A program made the translations under genes and the position numbers. This document shows positions 43,744 to 53,620 of a stretch of 64,000 nucleotides of DNA, in pieces. How positions within the stretch are numbered: the first letter of the stretch is position 1; each line of letters opens with the position of its first letter. The DNA lies in assembly GCF_014642175.1 (NCBI RefSeq), contig NZ_BMIL01000007.1, positions 229,502-293,501 of the forward strand, in the 5' to 3' direction. Source of the DNA: Pedobacter quisquiliarum. GTDB lineage: Bacteria; Bacteroidota; Bacteroidia; Sphingobacteriales; Sphingobacteriaceae. Below the pieces are notes generated by a model. It saw only the letters and a program-made list of their open reading frames with translations. It did no database searches and was not told the DNA's origin.

Positions 43744-44253
43744 ATGGCAGATTCTCCATTACTTATCTTAGACAAGACGCAAATTCAGCAGAAGATTAAC
43801 AGGATAGCATACCAGATACTGGAAGACAACTTGAACGAAAAAGAAATTGTGCTTGCCGGGATTTGGGACAGGGGTTACAAAGTTGCGCTTAGACTCCAAA
43901 GTAAACTTCAGGAGATATCCAGCCTTAATATTTTATTGTTGCGTATAGATCTGGAGAAGCAGAACAGCAAGCTGGTTGCTTCGACCGACTTAGATGAGTC
44001 AAAATGGAAGAACAAAGTCATCATTATCGTGGATGACGTGCTGAACAGCGGCAGAACTTTAGCTTATGGTTTGGGTGTATTTCTGAATACCCCACATAAG
44101 AAGATCAGAACAGTGGTGCTTGTAGACCGCAGTCATAAAATTTTCCCTATTGCAACGGACTTCGTTGGACTGAAAATGGCAACGGTGTTAAAGGAGCATG
44201 TTGATGTCGTGATGGATGTACCCAATGAAGAAGACGGTGTTTATTTGAGCTGA
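43744..44253 (+). CDS. Phosphoribosyltransferase, PyrR-like
   Basis: The ATG at 43744 gives 169 residues; a TTG ten codons earlier was rejected. The PRPP-binding motif is VIIIVDDVLNSGRTLAYG. The N-terminal segment IAYQILEDNLNEKEIVLAGI and the hood WDRGYKVALRL resemble PyrR and other small type I phosphoribosyltransferases. Its purine or pyrimidine substrate, or a regulatory RNA-binding role, cannot be assigned; no pyr gene is adjacent. The next gene starts two bases after its stop, so it heads a small operon with a glycosyltransferase. Confidence 0.85.
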   Translation: MADSPLLILDKTQIQQKINRIAYQILEDNLNEKEIVLAGIWDRGYKVALRLQSKLQEISSLNILLLRIDLEKQNSKLVASTDLDESKWKNKVIIIVDDVLNSGRTLAYGLGVFLNTPHKKIRTVVLVDRSHKIFPIATDFVGLKMATVLKEHVDVVMDVPNEEDGVYLS

Positions 44254-44254
44254 T

Positions 44255-45307
44255 ATGATCGTCTTTACGTATACGGTACTCGTTTTTTTAATCCTTCGGT
44301 TTACCGTTACGTTATTTAATTTTCTTTCCAACCCGAAACTATCCGCTTTCCGGCCGGCTTTTGCGAGTTCGGTATCCATCGTGATTACACTTCGCAATGA
44401 AGAAAGCAACTTGCTTAATTTGCTGGACTCCATCAAAGCGCAGGACTTTACTTCCTTTCAGGTGTTCATTTTCTATAGTGCGATGGAAAAGCAGGACGAA
44501 GAAACCGTTGCGCAGTTCTGTAGTTACGATAATCGGTTCCGGATGATAAAAGGGGATCTTCAGGATTTGTCTTGGGTAGCGCGAGAGGCGACCGGAGATT
44601 ACCTGATGTTGCTTGATTCCAACACACATATACATACTGGGTTGATCAATTCAATGATTTACCGGCTCCGGGTTTTCAAGATGGGCATTGTCAGTGTTGT
44701 GCCCACGCCGGTACTTAAAAGTCTGCGTCAGCAATTGGTGCTTCCGCTGAGTGACTTCATGCTGCTGAACATGGTTCCACTACGATTGGTGCGTTTGTTT
44801 AAAACGCCGGTACTATCGGCTTCAAACAAGGACTGCCTGCTTTTGGATGCGAAATTATGTTTCCGGAATCAATGGCTGGAACGTTTGGATCCCGCTAAAG
44901 GCGCTGCCGACCTGCTCAGGTTGGTTAAGTTAGATCAGCAAAATGCGGAGGTGCTTCTGGGTAATACCTTTATCTACAAGTGCCCGAAAAATAACGATGC
45001 CGAAGCACTGGCAACAGCTGGCGATAGCCTTCGTTTATACTTTAATGGCAATCTGTTCGTGGCTTTTCTGTACGTCTTCTTAGTGGTCGTAGGGCCGCTG
45101 ATCATATTTCTGGTCTTTGATATCAAAGTATTGGTGTTGCCCATCGGGCTTATTTTCCTATCCAGGGTAATGATCGCCTTCCTGACGGCGCAAAATCCGT
45201 TTTATGCCGTGATCACACACCCATTGCAAATGATCATGCTCCTGGTGGTGTACATAAAAGCTTTAAGCAGTCAATTATTGACCTCTGGTAAACAGAAGAC
45301 GCGATAA
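44255..45307 (+). CDS. Membrane glycosyltransferase, family 2-like
   Basis: A 350-residue protein with an N-terminal membrane anchor (FTYTVLVFLILRFTVTLFNFL), a GT-A domain (SIVITLRNEESNLLNLLDSI and GDYLMLLDSNTHI in the place of the usual DxD) and two or three C-terminal membrane segments (LFVAFLYVFLVVVGPLIIFL). The DxD motif is reduced to D-S-N. It may transfer a sugar onto a lipid or polysaccharide at the cytoplasmic face. It lies two bases after a phosphoribosyltransferase gene, an unexplained pairing. Confidence 0.82.
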   Translation: MIVFTYTVLVFLILRFTVTLFNFLSNPKLSAFRPAFASSVSIVITLRNEESNLLNLLDSIKAQDFTSFQVFIFYSAMEKQDEETVAQFCSYDNRFRMIKGDLQDLSWVAREATGDYLMLLDSNTHIHTGLINSMIYRLRVFKMGIVSVVPTPVLKSLRQQLVLPLSDFMLLNMVPLRLVRLFKTPVLSASNKDCLLLDAKLCFRNQWLERLDPAKGAADLLRLVKLDQQNAEVLLGNTFIYKCPKNNDAEALATAGDSLRLYFNGNLFVAFLYVFLVVVGPLIIFLVFDIKVLVLPIGLIFLSRVMIAFLTAQNPFYAVITHPLQMIMLLVVYIKALSSQLLTSGKQKTR

Positions 45308-45324
45308 TGTAGCGGCTTTTTATG

Positions 45325-45332
45325 TAAATTTG
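45325..45332 (+). promoter_or_regulatory. Promoter -7 box for ispH
   Basis: TAAATTTG matches TAnnTTTG and lies 22 bases before the ATG at 45355. A matching -33 element is not evident. Confidence 0.5.
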
Positions 45333-45354
45333 GGGCTTAAACTTTCAACCTGGG

Positions 45355-46203
45355 ATGAGTTATAATTTAGCTGTAAACATTGACAAGGCGTCGGGCTTCT
45401 GCTTCGGTGTCGTTTATGCCATTGATATGGCGGAAGATATTCTGGATCAGGAAGAATACCTTTACTGCCTTGGCGATATCGTGCACAACGATGAAGAGGT
45501 TAAACGGTTAACGGAAAAGGGACTTCGTATCATTGATCACGAAGATCTGAAAAACCTCCATCAGGAGAAGGTGTTGATCCGTGCACACGGGGAAGCACCT
45601 GCGACGTATCAGATCGCTTTGGAAAACAAGCTTACCCTTATTGATGCTTCCTGCCCGGTGGTGCTGAAGTTGCAAAATCGCATCAAGCATTCGCATGATG
45701 AAAAAGAACAGATCGTAATTTTCGGGAAACATGGGCATGCGGAGGTTATCGGCCTGCAGGGCCAAACCAATGGTGAAGCTTTGGTGTTTCAGGATGTAAA
45801 CGAACTGGAGCAGCTAAATTTGCCACAGAAGTTTACCTTATACAGCCAAACGACCAAAAGCACGGACAAGTTTTACGCGATAAAGGATCACCTGATTAGC
45901 AAAGGTTATGATGTGAAAGCGAATGATACCATCTGCAGACAGGTATCCAACCGTTATGATGATCTTGCTAAGTTCGTTGTTGACTATGATAAGATCATTT
46001 TTGTTTCCGGAAAGAAGTCATCCAATGGGAAAGTGCTTTTTGATGTTTGCAAGAAACACAATGAGCAGTGCTACTTTATTTCTGCGGTTTCAGAGTTGGA
46101 TAAAAGTTGGTTCAGCCCGAATGATCGCGTCGGTATCTGTGGCGCAACATCAACACCGATGTGGTTGATGGAACAAGTGAAAGAAGAAATTCAATTATAT
46201 TAA
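45355..46203 (+). CDS. ispH: 4-hydroxy-3-methylbut-2-enyl diphosphate reductase
   Basis: A 282-residue enzyme, the usual length for the short bacterial form. The three Fe-S cysteines are visible in SGFCFGVVYA, DASCPVVLKL and DTICRQVSNRYDD. Substrate residues occur in IRAHGEAP and YSQTTKST, and the C-terminus has CGATSTPMWL. It performs the last step of the non-mevalonate (MEP) isoprenoid pathway, making IPP and DMAPP. It is followed by hemH 39 bases later on the same strand. Confidence 0.95.
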   Translation: MSYNLAVNIDKASGFCFGVVYAIDMAEDILDQEEYLYCLGDIVHNDEEVKRLTEKGLRIIDHEDLKNLHQEKVLIRAHGEAPATYQIALENKLTLIDASCPVVLKLQNRIKHSHDEKEQIVIFGKHGHAEVIGLQGQTNGEALVFQDVNELEQLNLPQKFTLYSQTTKSTDKFYAIKDHLISKGYDVKANDTICRQVSNRYDDLAKFVVDYDKIIFVSGKKSSNGKVLFDVCKKHNEQCYFISAVSELDKSWFSPNDRVGICGATSTPMWLMEQVKEEIQLY

Positions 46204-46242
46204 TTCAATACAAATCAGGCATTCATATAGCCTGAATACAAT

Positions 46243-47256
46243 ATGGGAAAAAAGGGTGTACTGTTAGTGAATTTAGGGACGCCGGATAGTCCGGAGGTGA
46301 AGGATGTACGTAAGTATCTTGATGAATTTCTGATGGATGAACGTGTGATTGACATCCCGGCTTTCAATCGTAATTTATTGGTACGGGGTATTATTGTTCC
46401 TTTTAGAAGTCCGAAAACGGCTAAACTTTATAAAGAAATCTGGGACGAAAAGGGCTCACCGTTATTGTACTTCAGCGAAGTTCAGCTTGCGCTGGTACGC
46501 GAGCAGCTCGGTCCGGATTACCAGGTAGAGCTAGCCATGCGCTACCAGAGCCCATCTATTGAGACGGCACTTTCCAAGCTACGCGCGGGTCAGGTGGATA
46601 GCATCCGGGTATTACCTTTATTTCCGCAGTATGCTTCTGCGAGTACAGGATCTGTGATTCAGAAAGTGATGGGCATTGTGGGTAAATGGCCAACCATCCC
46701 CAATGTGAGCTTCGTGAACTCTTTCCATGATAATGAATTGATGATTGAGGCCTTTGCTGATAATGCAAAGAAATATCAGCCAGAGACCTATGATCATGTC
46801 TTATTCAGCTTTCACGGTTTGCCGGAACGCCAGTTGATCAAGTGTGATGATTCAGGTAAACACTGTTTGAAATCTGCGGATTGCTGTTCTAAGCTGACGG
46901 ATGTAAATCAATTCTGTTATTCGGCACAGAGCCATGACACGGCAAGACTGATTGCTGCGGAGCTGAACATTCCAAGAGAGAAATATTCTGTTTGTTTCCA
47001 GAGTCGCCTGGGTAAAGAACCTTGGGTGCAGCCTTATACAAGTGATGTGTTAACGGATCTTGCTGCCAAAGGCAACAAGCGCTTGCTGGTTTTCTGTCCT
47101 GCTTTTGTGGCCGACTGCCTGGAGACTTTGTATGAAGTGACCGTAGAATATGGCGAAGAATTCAAGAAGCTTGGTGGCGAGGAAGTGCAGTTGGTGGCCA
47201 GCTTGAATGACAACCCGAAATGGATCCAGGCTATGGTCCAGATGATTAAAGGTTAA
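46243..47256 (+). CDS. hemH: Ferrochelatase
   Basis: A 337-residue protein starting KKGVLLVNLGTPDSPEVKDVRKYLDEFL. It has the conserved SFHGLPERQL with the metal-binding His and the C-terminal FCPAFVADCLETLYEV with the catalytic Glu. Cysteines in KCDDSGKHCLKSADCC could bind an iron-sulfur cluster, which some bacterial ferrochelatases carry. It inserts iron into a porphyrin to make haem. Its stop codon overlaps the stop of the opposing waaA gene (shared TTAA). Confidence 0.94.
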   Translation: MGKKGVLLVNLGTPDSPEVKDVRKYLDEFLMDERVIDIPAFNRNLLVRGIIVPFRSPKTAKLYKEIWDEKGSPLLYFSEVQLALVREQLGPDYQVELAMRYQSPSIETALSKLRAGQVDSIRVLPLFPQYASASTGSVIQKVMGIVGKWPTIPNVSFVNSFHDNELMIEAFADNAKKYQPETYDHVLFSFHGLPERQLIKCDDSGKHCLKSADCCSKLTDVNQFCYSAQSHDTARLIAAELNIPREKYSVCFQSRLGKEPWVQPYTSDVLTDLAAKGNKRLLVFCPAFVADCLETLYEVTVEYGEEFKKLGGEEVQLVASLNDNPKWIQAMVQMIKG

Positions 47257-48473
47257 TTTAGATAAGCCTTAACTTTTTCATATATGCTTGCTGTGGCCCC
47301 TTTCTGACTTGCCACGTATTCTTTTGCAAGCGACACTGCTTTCTGGTTGTTTTTAAACAGCTGGAAAGCAGTAACTAACGACTTTTCATCTTCAATACTT
47401 TTTGCAGCGCCGATTTTCAGCAGGTCATGTGCTTCCTGAAACTTGCGGTAATTTGGACCAAAAATTACGGGTAGGCCGAAGGCCGCTGCTTCCAGCGTGT
47501 TGTGAATGCCTACGCCAAAGCCACCGCCAATGTAGGCAAGCTGGCCATACTGATATAAGAAAGATAACATCCCGATGTTGTCAATGATGAGGATCCGTGC
47601 CGCTGCCGCGTTTTCTGTGGTTAGTGCAGAATACCGTATGGCGGTAGGGAATAGTTGTTCAATTTGCCTGATGTGCTCCGCGCCAATTTCATGAGGCGCA
47701 AGGATGAATTTCCAGTCTGTTATTGCTGTAGCGAGTTCCTGAAGGAGCTGCTCATCTGCGGGCCAGGTACTTCCGGCGATGAATACCTTATGCTGCGCTG
47801 CGAAACTGCTGATCAGGGGAAGCAATGTTGGATGCTCCGCATTTTCCGCTACGCGGTCAAACCGGGTGTCTCCAGCGATGCTGGCATTATGGTGTTTTAG
47901 CTGCTTTAATAGATCTACACTCTGCTGGTTCTGCACAAAGAACCAGGTTACATGCTTGAGAATATTCCTGTTGAAGGTGCCGTAGAATTTGAAAAAGATT
48001 TGCTCTGGTCGGAAGATTCCTGAGATGATGAACAGGGGCGTTTTATGTTCCGCTAAAACGCTGAAGTAATGATGCCAGAATTCGTACTTGGTGAAGATTG
48101 CAATTTCCGGATTGATGGCCTGAATGAACCTTTCCGCATTGCGGCGGGTATCTAAGGGGAGGTAGAATACGCCATCCGCACCTGCATAATGTTTGCGGAT
48201 CTCATAACCGGAAGGGGAGAAGAAGGTGACCACGATCTTTTTACCCGGGTGTTCTGCCTTTATTTTCTCCAACACCGGACGGCCTTGTTCAAATTCGCCG
48301 AGTGAGGCAAAGTGAAACCAGATGTGTTTTTCTGAAGGATCTATGCGGGCTGCTATCTGCCTGAAGATCTGTTTTCTGCCGTTTACAAATCGGTTTGCTT
48401 TACTGTTAAAGGGCGCGACGAGCCTGATAATCAATCCGTAAAGTAAAATACCAATATTGTAAAGGAAAACCAT
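47253..48473 (-). CDS. waaA: 3-deoxy-D-manno-octulosonic acid transferase
   Basis: A 406-residue GT-B enzyme with one N-terminal membrane anchor (MVFLYNIGILLYGLIIRLV). The Kdo-transferase pattern includes IWFHFASLGEFEQGRP, KIVVTFFSPSGYEIRKHY, IFIAGSTWPADEQLL-like (VFIAGSTWPADEQLL) and YIGGGFGVGIHNTLEAAAFG. It adds Kdo to lipid IVA in lipopolysaccharide synthesis at the inner membrane. It converges on hemH with overlapping stops and is divergent from the nucleotide-sugar cluster. A -7-like TAAATTTG lies on the minus strand at 48537-48530. Confidence 0.94.
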   Translation of the reverse strand: MVFLYNIGILLYGLIIRLVAPFNSKANRFVNGRKQIFRQIAARIDPSEKHIWFHFASLGEFEQGRPVLEKIKAEHPGKKIVVTFFSPSGYEIRKHYAGADGVFYLPLDTRRNAERFIQAINPEIAIFTKYEFWHHYFSVLAEHKTPLFIISGIFRPEQIFFKFYGTFNRNILKHVTWFFVQNQQSVDLLKQLKHHNASIAGDTRFDRVAENAEHPTLLPLISSFAAQHKVFIAGSTWPADEQLLQELATAITDWKFILAPHEIGAEHIRQIEQLFPTAIRYSALTTENAAAARILIIDNIGMLSFLYQYGQLAYIGGGFGVGIHNTLEAAAFGLPVIFGPNYRKFQEAHDLLKIGAAKSIEDEKSLVTAFQLFKNNQKAVSLAKEYVASQKGATASIYEKVKAYLN

Positions 48474-48611
48474 TTTGTGTGTTTATTTATTATCTTAGCC
48501 GAAGATACCCGAATTATATTAAAGGGAAACAAATTTAGAGAAAACCAGTTCAATGACATCGGTATGCTTTGCAATCGTACAAGCCCTGCCCTTACTTTTA
48601 CCTCAAAATAA

Positions 48612-49601
48612 ATGAAACGCAAAAGAGTATTAATCACCGGTGCCGCCGGTTTCTTAGGTTCGCACTTGTGCGACAGGTTTATTAAAGAAGATTTCCATGT
48701 GATTGCCATGGATAATTTAATCACCGGAGATTTAAAGAATATTGAACACCTTTTTCCATTAGAGAACTTTGAGTTTGCACATCACGACGTATCTAAGTTC
48801 GTACATGTGCCCGGTGAACTGGATTATATCCTCCATTTTGCCTCACCAGCAAGTCCTATTGACTATTTGAAAATTCCGATCCAAACCTTAAAGGTAGGAT
48901 CTTTAGGTACACATAACCTGCTTGGCCTTGCTAAAGCTAAAGGCGCAAGAATGATCATCGCTTCCACTTCGGAGGTTTATGGCGATCCAAGTGTAAACCC
49001 ACAACCAGAGGAGTACTGGGGTAATGTAAACCCGGTAGGCCCAAGAGGGGTATACGATGAAGCAAAGCGTTTTCAGGAAGCCATGACTATGGCATATCAT
49101 ACTTTTCACGGCGTGGAAACCAGAATCGTTCGAATTTTCAATACCTACGGCCCTAGAATGCGACTGAATGATGGACGTGTGTTGCCTGCATTTATTGGTC
49201 AGGCGCTAAGAGGGGAAGATCTAACCGTTTTCGGAGATGGATCACAAACCCGCTCGTTCTGTTATGTTGATGATCTGATCGAAGGTATTTACCGTTTACT
49301 GTTCAGCGATTATGCGCAGCCAATGAACATCGGTAACCCGGATGAAATTACCATCAAACAATTCGGTGAAGAGATTATTAAACTTACCGGCACTTCACAG
49401 AAACTGGTACTTAGAGACCTGCCTGTTGATGATCCAAAGCAACGCCGTCCGGATATTACCAAGGCAAGAGCAATTCTGGGCTGGGAGCCAAAAGTAAGCA
49501 GAGAAGAAGGGTTGAAAATTACTTACGAGTACTTCAAGTCCTTACCTGAAGAAGCTTTGGTAAACGTTGACCATAAAGATTTTACAACCTATAATAAATA
49601 A
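48612..49601 (+). CDS. UDP-glucuronate decarboxylase (UDP-xylose synthase)-like SDR
   Basis: A 329-residue extended SDR. The NAD motif is [18 protein letters not shown], followed by [34 protein letters not shown] and the catalytic [12 protein letters not shown] (Tyr-x3-Lys). The ASPASPxxY and [11 protein letters not shown] patterns are those of UDP-xylose synthase rather than of epimerases. It would make UDP-xylose from UDP-glucuronate. It is the first of four close genes (two bases to galE). Confidence 0.9.
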   Translation: MKRKRVLITGAAGFLGSHLCDRFIKEDFHVIAMDNLITGDLKNIEHLFPLENFEFAHHDVSKFVHVPGELDYILHFASPASPIDYLKIPIQTLKVGSLGTHNLLGLAKAKGARMIIASTSEVYGDPSVNPQPEEYWGNVNPVGPRGVYDEAKRFQEAMTMAYHTFHGVETRIVRIFNTYGPRMRLNDGRVLPAFIGQALRGEDLTVFGDGSQTRSFCYVDDLIEGIYRLLFSDYAQPMNIGNPDEITIKQFGEEIIKLTGTSQKLVLRDLPVDDPKQRRPDITKARAILGWEPKVSREEGLKITYEYFKSLPEEALVNVDHKDFTTYNK

Positions 49602-49603
49602 GA

Positions 49604-50626
49604 ATGGCGAAGATATTAGTGACTGGCGGTACGGGCTTTATTGGCTCGCACACTGTAGTCGAACTATACAATGCTGGATATGAGGTCATCATCGTGGATG
49701 ATTTCTCCAATTCAAACCCTAAAATCCTAAATCAGCTTGAAACCATCACGGGCATCAAGCCTGAGTTTGTTGAGCTGGATCTTTGTGATGAAGCCAAAGT
49801 CAAAGCTTTTGTAGCTGACAATACAGACATTACCGGTGTGATTCATTTCGCTGCGTTCAAAGCCGTAGGTGAGTCGGTTCAACAGCCTTTAAAATATTAC
49901 AGAAACAACTTCTATTCACTGCTGAACGTGCTTTACGCTTTTAACAGCAAGATAGACTTCGTGTTTTCTTCATCCTGCACAGTTTATGGTCAGCCAGATC
50001 AACTGCCCGTTACAGAGTCTGCACCGGTTAAAAAGGCAGAATCACCTTACGGAAATACCAAGCAGATTGCGGAAGAAATGCTTACTGAAGCCTGTGCGGT
50101 TAGTCCGGAGTTGTTCGTGACCTCGCTGCGGTACTTCAATCCTGTGGGCGCACATGAATCTGCATTGATCGGCGAATTGCCCATTGGTGTACCACAAAAC
50201 CTGGTGCCATTTATCACGCAATCTGCGATTGGTAAGCGTGGCCCGATTACGGTTTACGGTAATGATTACAACACGCCAGATGGCAGTGCGATCAGGGATT
50301 ATATCCATGTGGTAGATCTGGCGAAGGCACACGTTGCTGCAATTAAACGCCTGGAAAGTAAAGCTGCAAGCACTAACTATGAGGTGTTCAACCTGGGTAC
50401 AGGGAAAGGCTCTTCGGTATTGGAAATCATCAATGCTTTTGAAGAATCTACCGGCGAGAAATTGAACTACCAGATCGGCCCACGCCGGGAAGGGGATATC
50501 GAGCAAGTTTACGGTGACGTAAATAAGGCGGCGAATGAACTGGGCTGGAAAGCGGAACTTGGCATTCAGGAAATGATGCGTTCTGCCTGGAACTGGGAGA
50601 AGTACTTGAAAGATAATCCGTTTTAA
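49604..50626 (+). CDS. galE: UDP-glucose 4-epimerase
   Basis: A 340-residue SDR enzyme. The NAD motif is ILVTGGTGFIGSHTVVEL, followed by VIHFAAFKAVGESVQQPL, the catalytic SPYGNTKQIAEEML, and the GalE block RYFNPVGAHESALIGE. It interconverts UDP-glucose and UDP-galactose. The stop overlaps the next start by one base (TAATGG). Confidence 0.95.
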   Translation: MAKILVTGGTGFIGSHTVVELYNAGYEVIIVDDFSNSNPKILNQLETITGIKPEFVELDLCDEAKVKAFVADNTDITGVIHFAAFKAVGESVQQPLKYYRNNFYSLLNVLYAFNSKIDFVFSSSCTVYGQPDQLPVTESAPVKKAESPYGNTKQIAEEMLTEACAVSPELFVTSLRYFNPVGAHESALIGELPIGVPQNLVPFITQSAIGKRGPITVYGNDYNTPDGSAIRDYIHVVDLAKAHVAAIKRLESKAASTNYEVFNLGTGKGSSVLEIINAFEESTGEKLNYQIGPRREGDIEQVYGDVNKAANELGWKAELGIQEMMRSAWNWEKYLKDNPF

Positions 50627-51192
50627 TGGTCTTAGGCGAACATAAGGATCTAAAATATGCGATCACAGGCCTGCCCGTTAAGGAGAAGGATAAGCTGCTG
50701 CTGCGGCTGATTGCAAAAGATAAGATCCTTACCGAGCACCTCCACTTTAAGTTGCTGGAGGATGCTTCAGACCTGGAAGCCCGACGTATGGCGCTTTCAG
50801 AGCTGATCGTAGCGCAGATTGACGAACTAACATCAACGTACAGGTACAATGTGAAAGACACCCTGACGGTATTGCGTACCTTAAATGGCAGGATCAATCA
50901 TCATTATAAGGTTACTAAAGACCTGAATACTGAAATTGAACTCCGTATGCAGTTGCTGAATGAGATTCCATTAACCTTGACGCCAAGTGTGCACGCAACT
51001 TTAAGTAAATATAATGACCGGATGGTGTTGTACTTTCTACGTACAACACTTTCTGTATACAAGAAATACCTCAAGCTGCATGAAGACTTGCAGTTTGATC
51101 TGCAGGATAATCTAAATAAATTGCTCAAAAAGGCATATACGCCCAGATTTGAAGAAACTGCTGAAGCCCTTGGCTTACCAGAAAGTTTGTAA
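50626..51192 (+). CDS. Unrecognised helical protein in the nucleotide-sugar cluster
   Basis: A 188-residue cytosolic protein, predicted almost fully helical, with no signal or membrane segment. It opens VLGEHKDLKYAITGLPVKEKDKLLLRLI and later has LTVLRTLNGRINHHYKVT. Its start overlaps the galE stop by one base, so it is co-translated with galE, and rfbB starts 37 bases after it. No domain is recognised. Its conserved-looking position suggests a regulatory or scaffold role, but that is a guess. Confidence 0.75.
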   Translation: MVLGEHKDLKYAITGLPVKEKDKLLLRLIAKDKILTEHLHFKLLEDASDLEARRMALSELIVAQIDELTSTYRYNVKDTLTVLRTLNGRINHHYKVTKDLNTEIELRMQLLNEIPLTLTPSVHATLSKYNDRMVLYFLRTTLSVYKKYLKLHEDLQFDLQDNLNKLLKKAYTPRFEETAEALGLPESL

Positions 51193-51229
51193 CCTGAGGC
51201 GATGCATGCTGCTTAATACAAAATACCCC

Positions 51230-52282
51230 ATGAAAAAATTCCTAATCACCGGCGGTGCCGGTTTTATCGGTTCACATGTTGTACGAAGATTCGTGAACAC
51301 CTATCCCGAATACGAAATTGTAAATCTGGATAAGCTAACCTATGCTGGAAATCTTGCTAATCTCAAAGACGTAGAGGATAAGCCAAACTACCGCTTTGTG
51401 AAAGCCGACATTACGGATGCCGCAGAAATGAACGCTTTGTTTGAAGCAGAGGATTTTGATGCCGTGATTCACCTGGCAGCTGAGTCTCACGTGGATCGTT
51501 CCATCGCAGACCCAACTGCATTTGTGATGACCAATGTGATCGGTACGGTAAACCTTCTAAATGCTGCAAGGGCGTACTGGAAAGGCAAGTACGACAGCAA
51601 ACGCTTCTACCATGTGTCTACCGACGAGGTTTATGGTGCATTGGGTGAAACGGGCATGTTTACCGAAACAACGGCATATGATCCACATAGTCCGTACTCG
51701 GCTTCAAAGGCGAGTTCAGATCACTTCGTACGCTCTTACCACGATACTTATGGTTTGGACGTGGTAATTTCGAACTGCTCAAACAACTACGGTTCACACC
51801 ACTTCCCGGAAAAGCTGATTCCCTTAGCAATTAACAACATCAAGAACAATCAGCCTGTTCCGGTTTACGGAAAAGGGGAGAATGTGCGCGACTGGCTGTG
51901 GGTAGAGGATCACGCACGTGCGATTGACGTGATTTTCCATAAAGCGAAAACAGGAGAGACCTACAACATCGGTGGCCATAATGAATGGAAGAACATTGAT
52001 CTGATCAACTTATTGTGTCGCATTATGGATGAGAAGCTTGGAAGACCTGCAGGGACTTCAGCGCAGCTGATCACTTACGTAACCGATCGCGCAGGACACG
52101 ATCTTCGTTATGCGATTGACTCTACTAAACTACAGCAGAAACTGGACTGGGTACCGAGCTTACAGTTCGAGGAAGGTTTGGCGAAAACTGTGGACTGGTT
52201 CCTGGAGAATGAGGAGTGGTTGAAAGATGTTACCTCAGGAAATTACCAGGCTTATTACGATACGCAGTATCAGGGCAGGTAG
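51230..52282 (+). CDS. rfbB: dTDP-glucose 4,6-dehydratase
   Basis: The ATG at 51230 gives 350 residues; a TTG at 51149 would overlap the previous gene and add an unrelated extension. The NAD motif is FLITGGAGFIGSHVVRRF. The RmlB signatures HLAAESHVDRSI, HVSTDEVYGALG, YSASKASSDHFVRSYHDTYG and SNNYGSHHFPEKLIPL are complete. It converts dTDP-glucose to the 4-keto-6-deoxy sugar that leads to dTDP-rhamnose and others. The remaining rfb genes are not in the window. Confidence 0.96.
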   Translation: MKKFLITGGAGFIGSHVVRRFVNTYPEYEIVNLDKLTYAGNLANLKDVEDKPNYRFVKADITDAAEMNALFEAEDFDAVIHLAAESHVDRSIADPTAFVMTNVIGTVNLLNAARAYWKGKYDSKRFYHVSTDEVYGALGETGMFTETTAYDPHSPYSASKASSDHFVRSYHDTYGLDVVISNCSNNYGSHHFPEKLIPLAINNIKNNQPVPVYGKGENVRDWLWVEDHARAIDVIFHKAKTGETYNIGGHNEWKNIDLINLLCRIMDEKLGRPAGTSAQLITYVTDRAGHDLRYAIDSTKLQQKLDWVPSLQFEEGLAKTVDWFLENEEWLKDVTSGNYQAYYDTQYQGR

Positions 52283-52298
52283 TTCAACTATACAAAGC

Positions 52299-52340
52299 AA
52301 AAAAGGCTTGCTGATCAAAGATCAGCAAGCCTTTTTTTTT
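52299..52340. terminator. Bidirectional terminator between rfbB and the permease gene
   Basis: GGCTTGCTGATC (52305-52316) pairs perfectly with GATCAGCAAGCC (52320-52331) across a three-base loop, with A-run and T-run flanks. It serves both converging transcripts. Confidence 0.93.
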
Positions 52341-52354
52341 AACCATAAGTGCGA

Positions 52355-53587
52355 TTACTCGTAACGTAATGCCTCTACAGGATCCAGTTTAGAGGCCTTC
52401 TTCGCCGGGTAATACCCAGACACGATACCAACGAATACACAGAGTCCGAAGCCACCAAATATAAATTTCCAGGGGATGATGAACGTTCCACCCATGGCGA
52501 GGGATATTGCGTTCCCGAGCCCGATACCCAGAAGTATCCCCAATGCACCGCCGAATAAACAAATCATAATCGCTTCAATCAGAAACTGCTTTCTAATCGT
52601 TGACGGGTTCGCACCAATAGCTTTACGGATGCCGATCTCGCGGGTACGCTCTGTAACCGACACGAGCATGATGTTCATCAGGCCAATTGAAGCGCCAATA
52701 AGCGTTATAGCCCCGATGGCAACACCACCGATCGCAATGAAGGACAGGTTTTCGAACAGCGTCTGTGCAACCGCGTCACTCTTGGTAATTTCAAAGTTAT
52801 TGGGCTGTCTGATCTTTAACTTTCGGATGTTCCTAAACTCGGCAGTAGCTTCACCAATAATGTTTTCCATGAGATCATTGCTCGGCACCATCACCGTTAT
52901 GGTGTAGGAAGGCTCAGAGCTGGTGATCATCTGCTTGCCCCTAAGCAGTGGCACATACACCGTACGGTCGCTGTTATTGCCCATGCTGGATCCTTTGGCA
53001 TCAAGCACGCCAATGATCTTCATGCGGTAATTACCAACGTTTATAACCTTGTCAATCGGCGACTCATCTTTAAATAAGGTCGTCTTTAGTTCGTTTCCAA
53101 TGATGCAGTTGTTTGTCCCCGTAAAGATTTCTGATTTGTTCAGGTTACGGCCCTCAACGAGCTCTAATCCTTGAGCGGCGAGGCCATTCTCGTCCAGTGC
53201 CTGAACGCTGATGTTGGGGTTGGTTTTCACGGAGCCGTACTTCGCTGTTGCGCCACCAGTAGCACGGATGCTTACCGCCACCGTCGCCGGGGTATTCAGC
53301 TGCTCCTTGAACTTGATGGCATCCTCATAACGGATCACCGGGAAAGGCTTCGGGCGCTGCCCTGAACCGCCCACACGAATACCAATGCCACGATTACGGA
53401 TGGTGAATGAGTTTGCACCCATACTGGAGAAAGCGTCTGTCATGCTCTTTTTTACTGCATCCAGGGTCGTTAAAATCCCTACAAGGGCCATCAGGCCGAT
53501 CGCAATGATCAATGCCGTTAACATGGTTCGCAAGCGATTACTTTTAATGGACTGCAGCGCGAGACGGACGTTTTCTTTATAAGTCAT
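52355..53587 (-). CDS. MacB-type ABC transporter permease
   Basis: A 410-residue inner-membrane protein. The first membrane segment (RLRTMLTALIIAIGLMALVGIL) is followed by a large periplasmic MacB_PCD domain (about 40-290) and the FtsX domain with three more segments (IAIGGVAIGAITLIGASIGLMNIM, AIMICLFGGALGILLGIGL, FIFGGFGLCVFVGIVSGYYP). RTREIGIRKAIGA is the typical coupling loop. It would work with a separate MacB-like ATPase, not encoded beside it. The cargo (lipoprotein, peptide or drug) is unknown. Confidence 0.92.
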   Translation of the reverse strand: MTYKENVRLALQSIKSNRLRTMLTALIIAIGLMALVGILTTLDAVKKSMTDAFSSMGANSFTIRNRGIGIRVGGSGQRPKPFPVIRYEDAIKFKEQLNTPATVAVSIRATGGATAKYGSVKTNPNISVQALDENGLAAQGLELVEGRNLNKSEIFTGTNNCIIGNELKTTLFKDESPIDKVINVGNYRMKIIGVLDAKGSSMGNNSDRTVYVPLLRGKQMITSSEPSYTITVMVPSNDLMENIIGEATAEFRNIRKLKIRQPNNFEITKSDAVAQTLFENLSFIAIGGVAIGAITLIGASIGLMNIMLVSVTERTREIGIRKAIGANPSTIRKQFLIEAIMICLFGGALGILLGIGLGNAISLAMGGTFIIPWKFIFGGFGLCVFVGIVSGYYPAKKASKLDPVEALRYE

Positions 53588-53620
53588 TGAAGTATGTAGT
53601 TAGCCAAAAGGAACTTTCAT

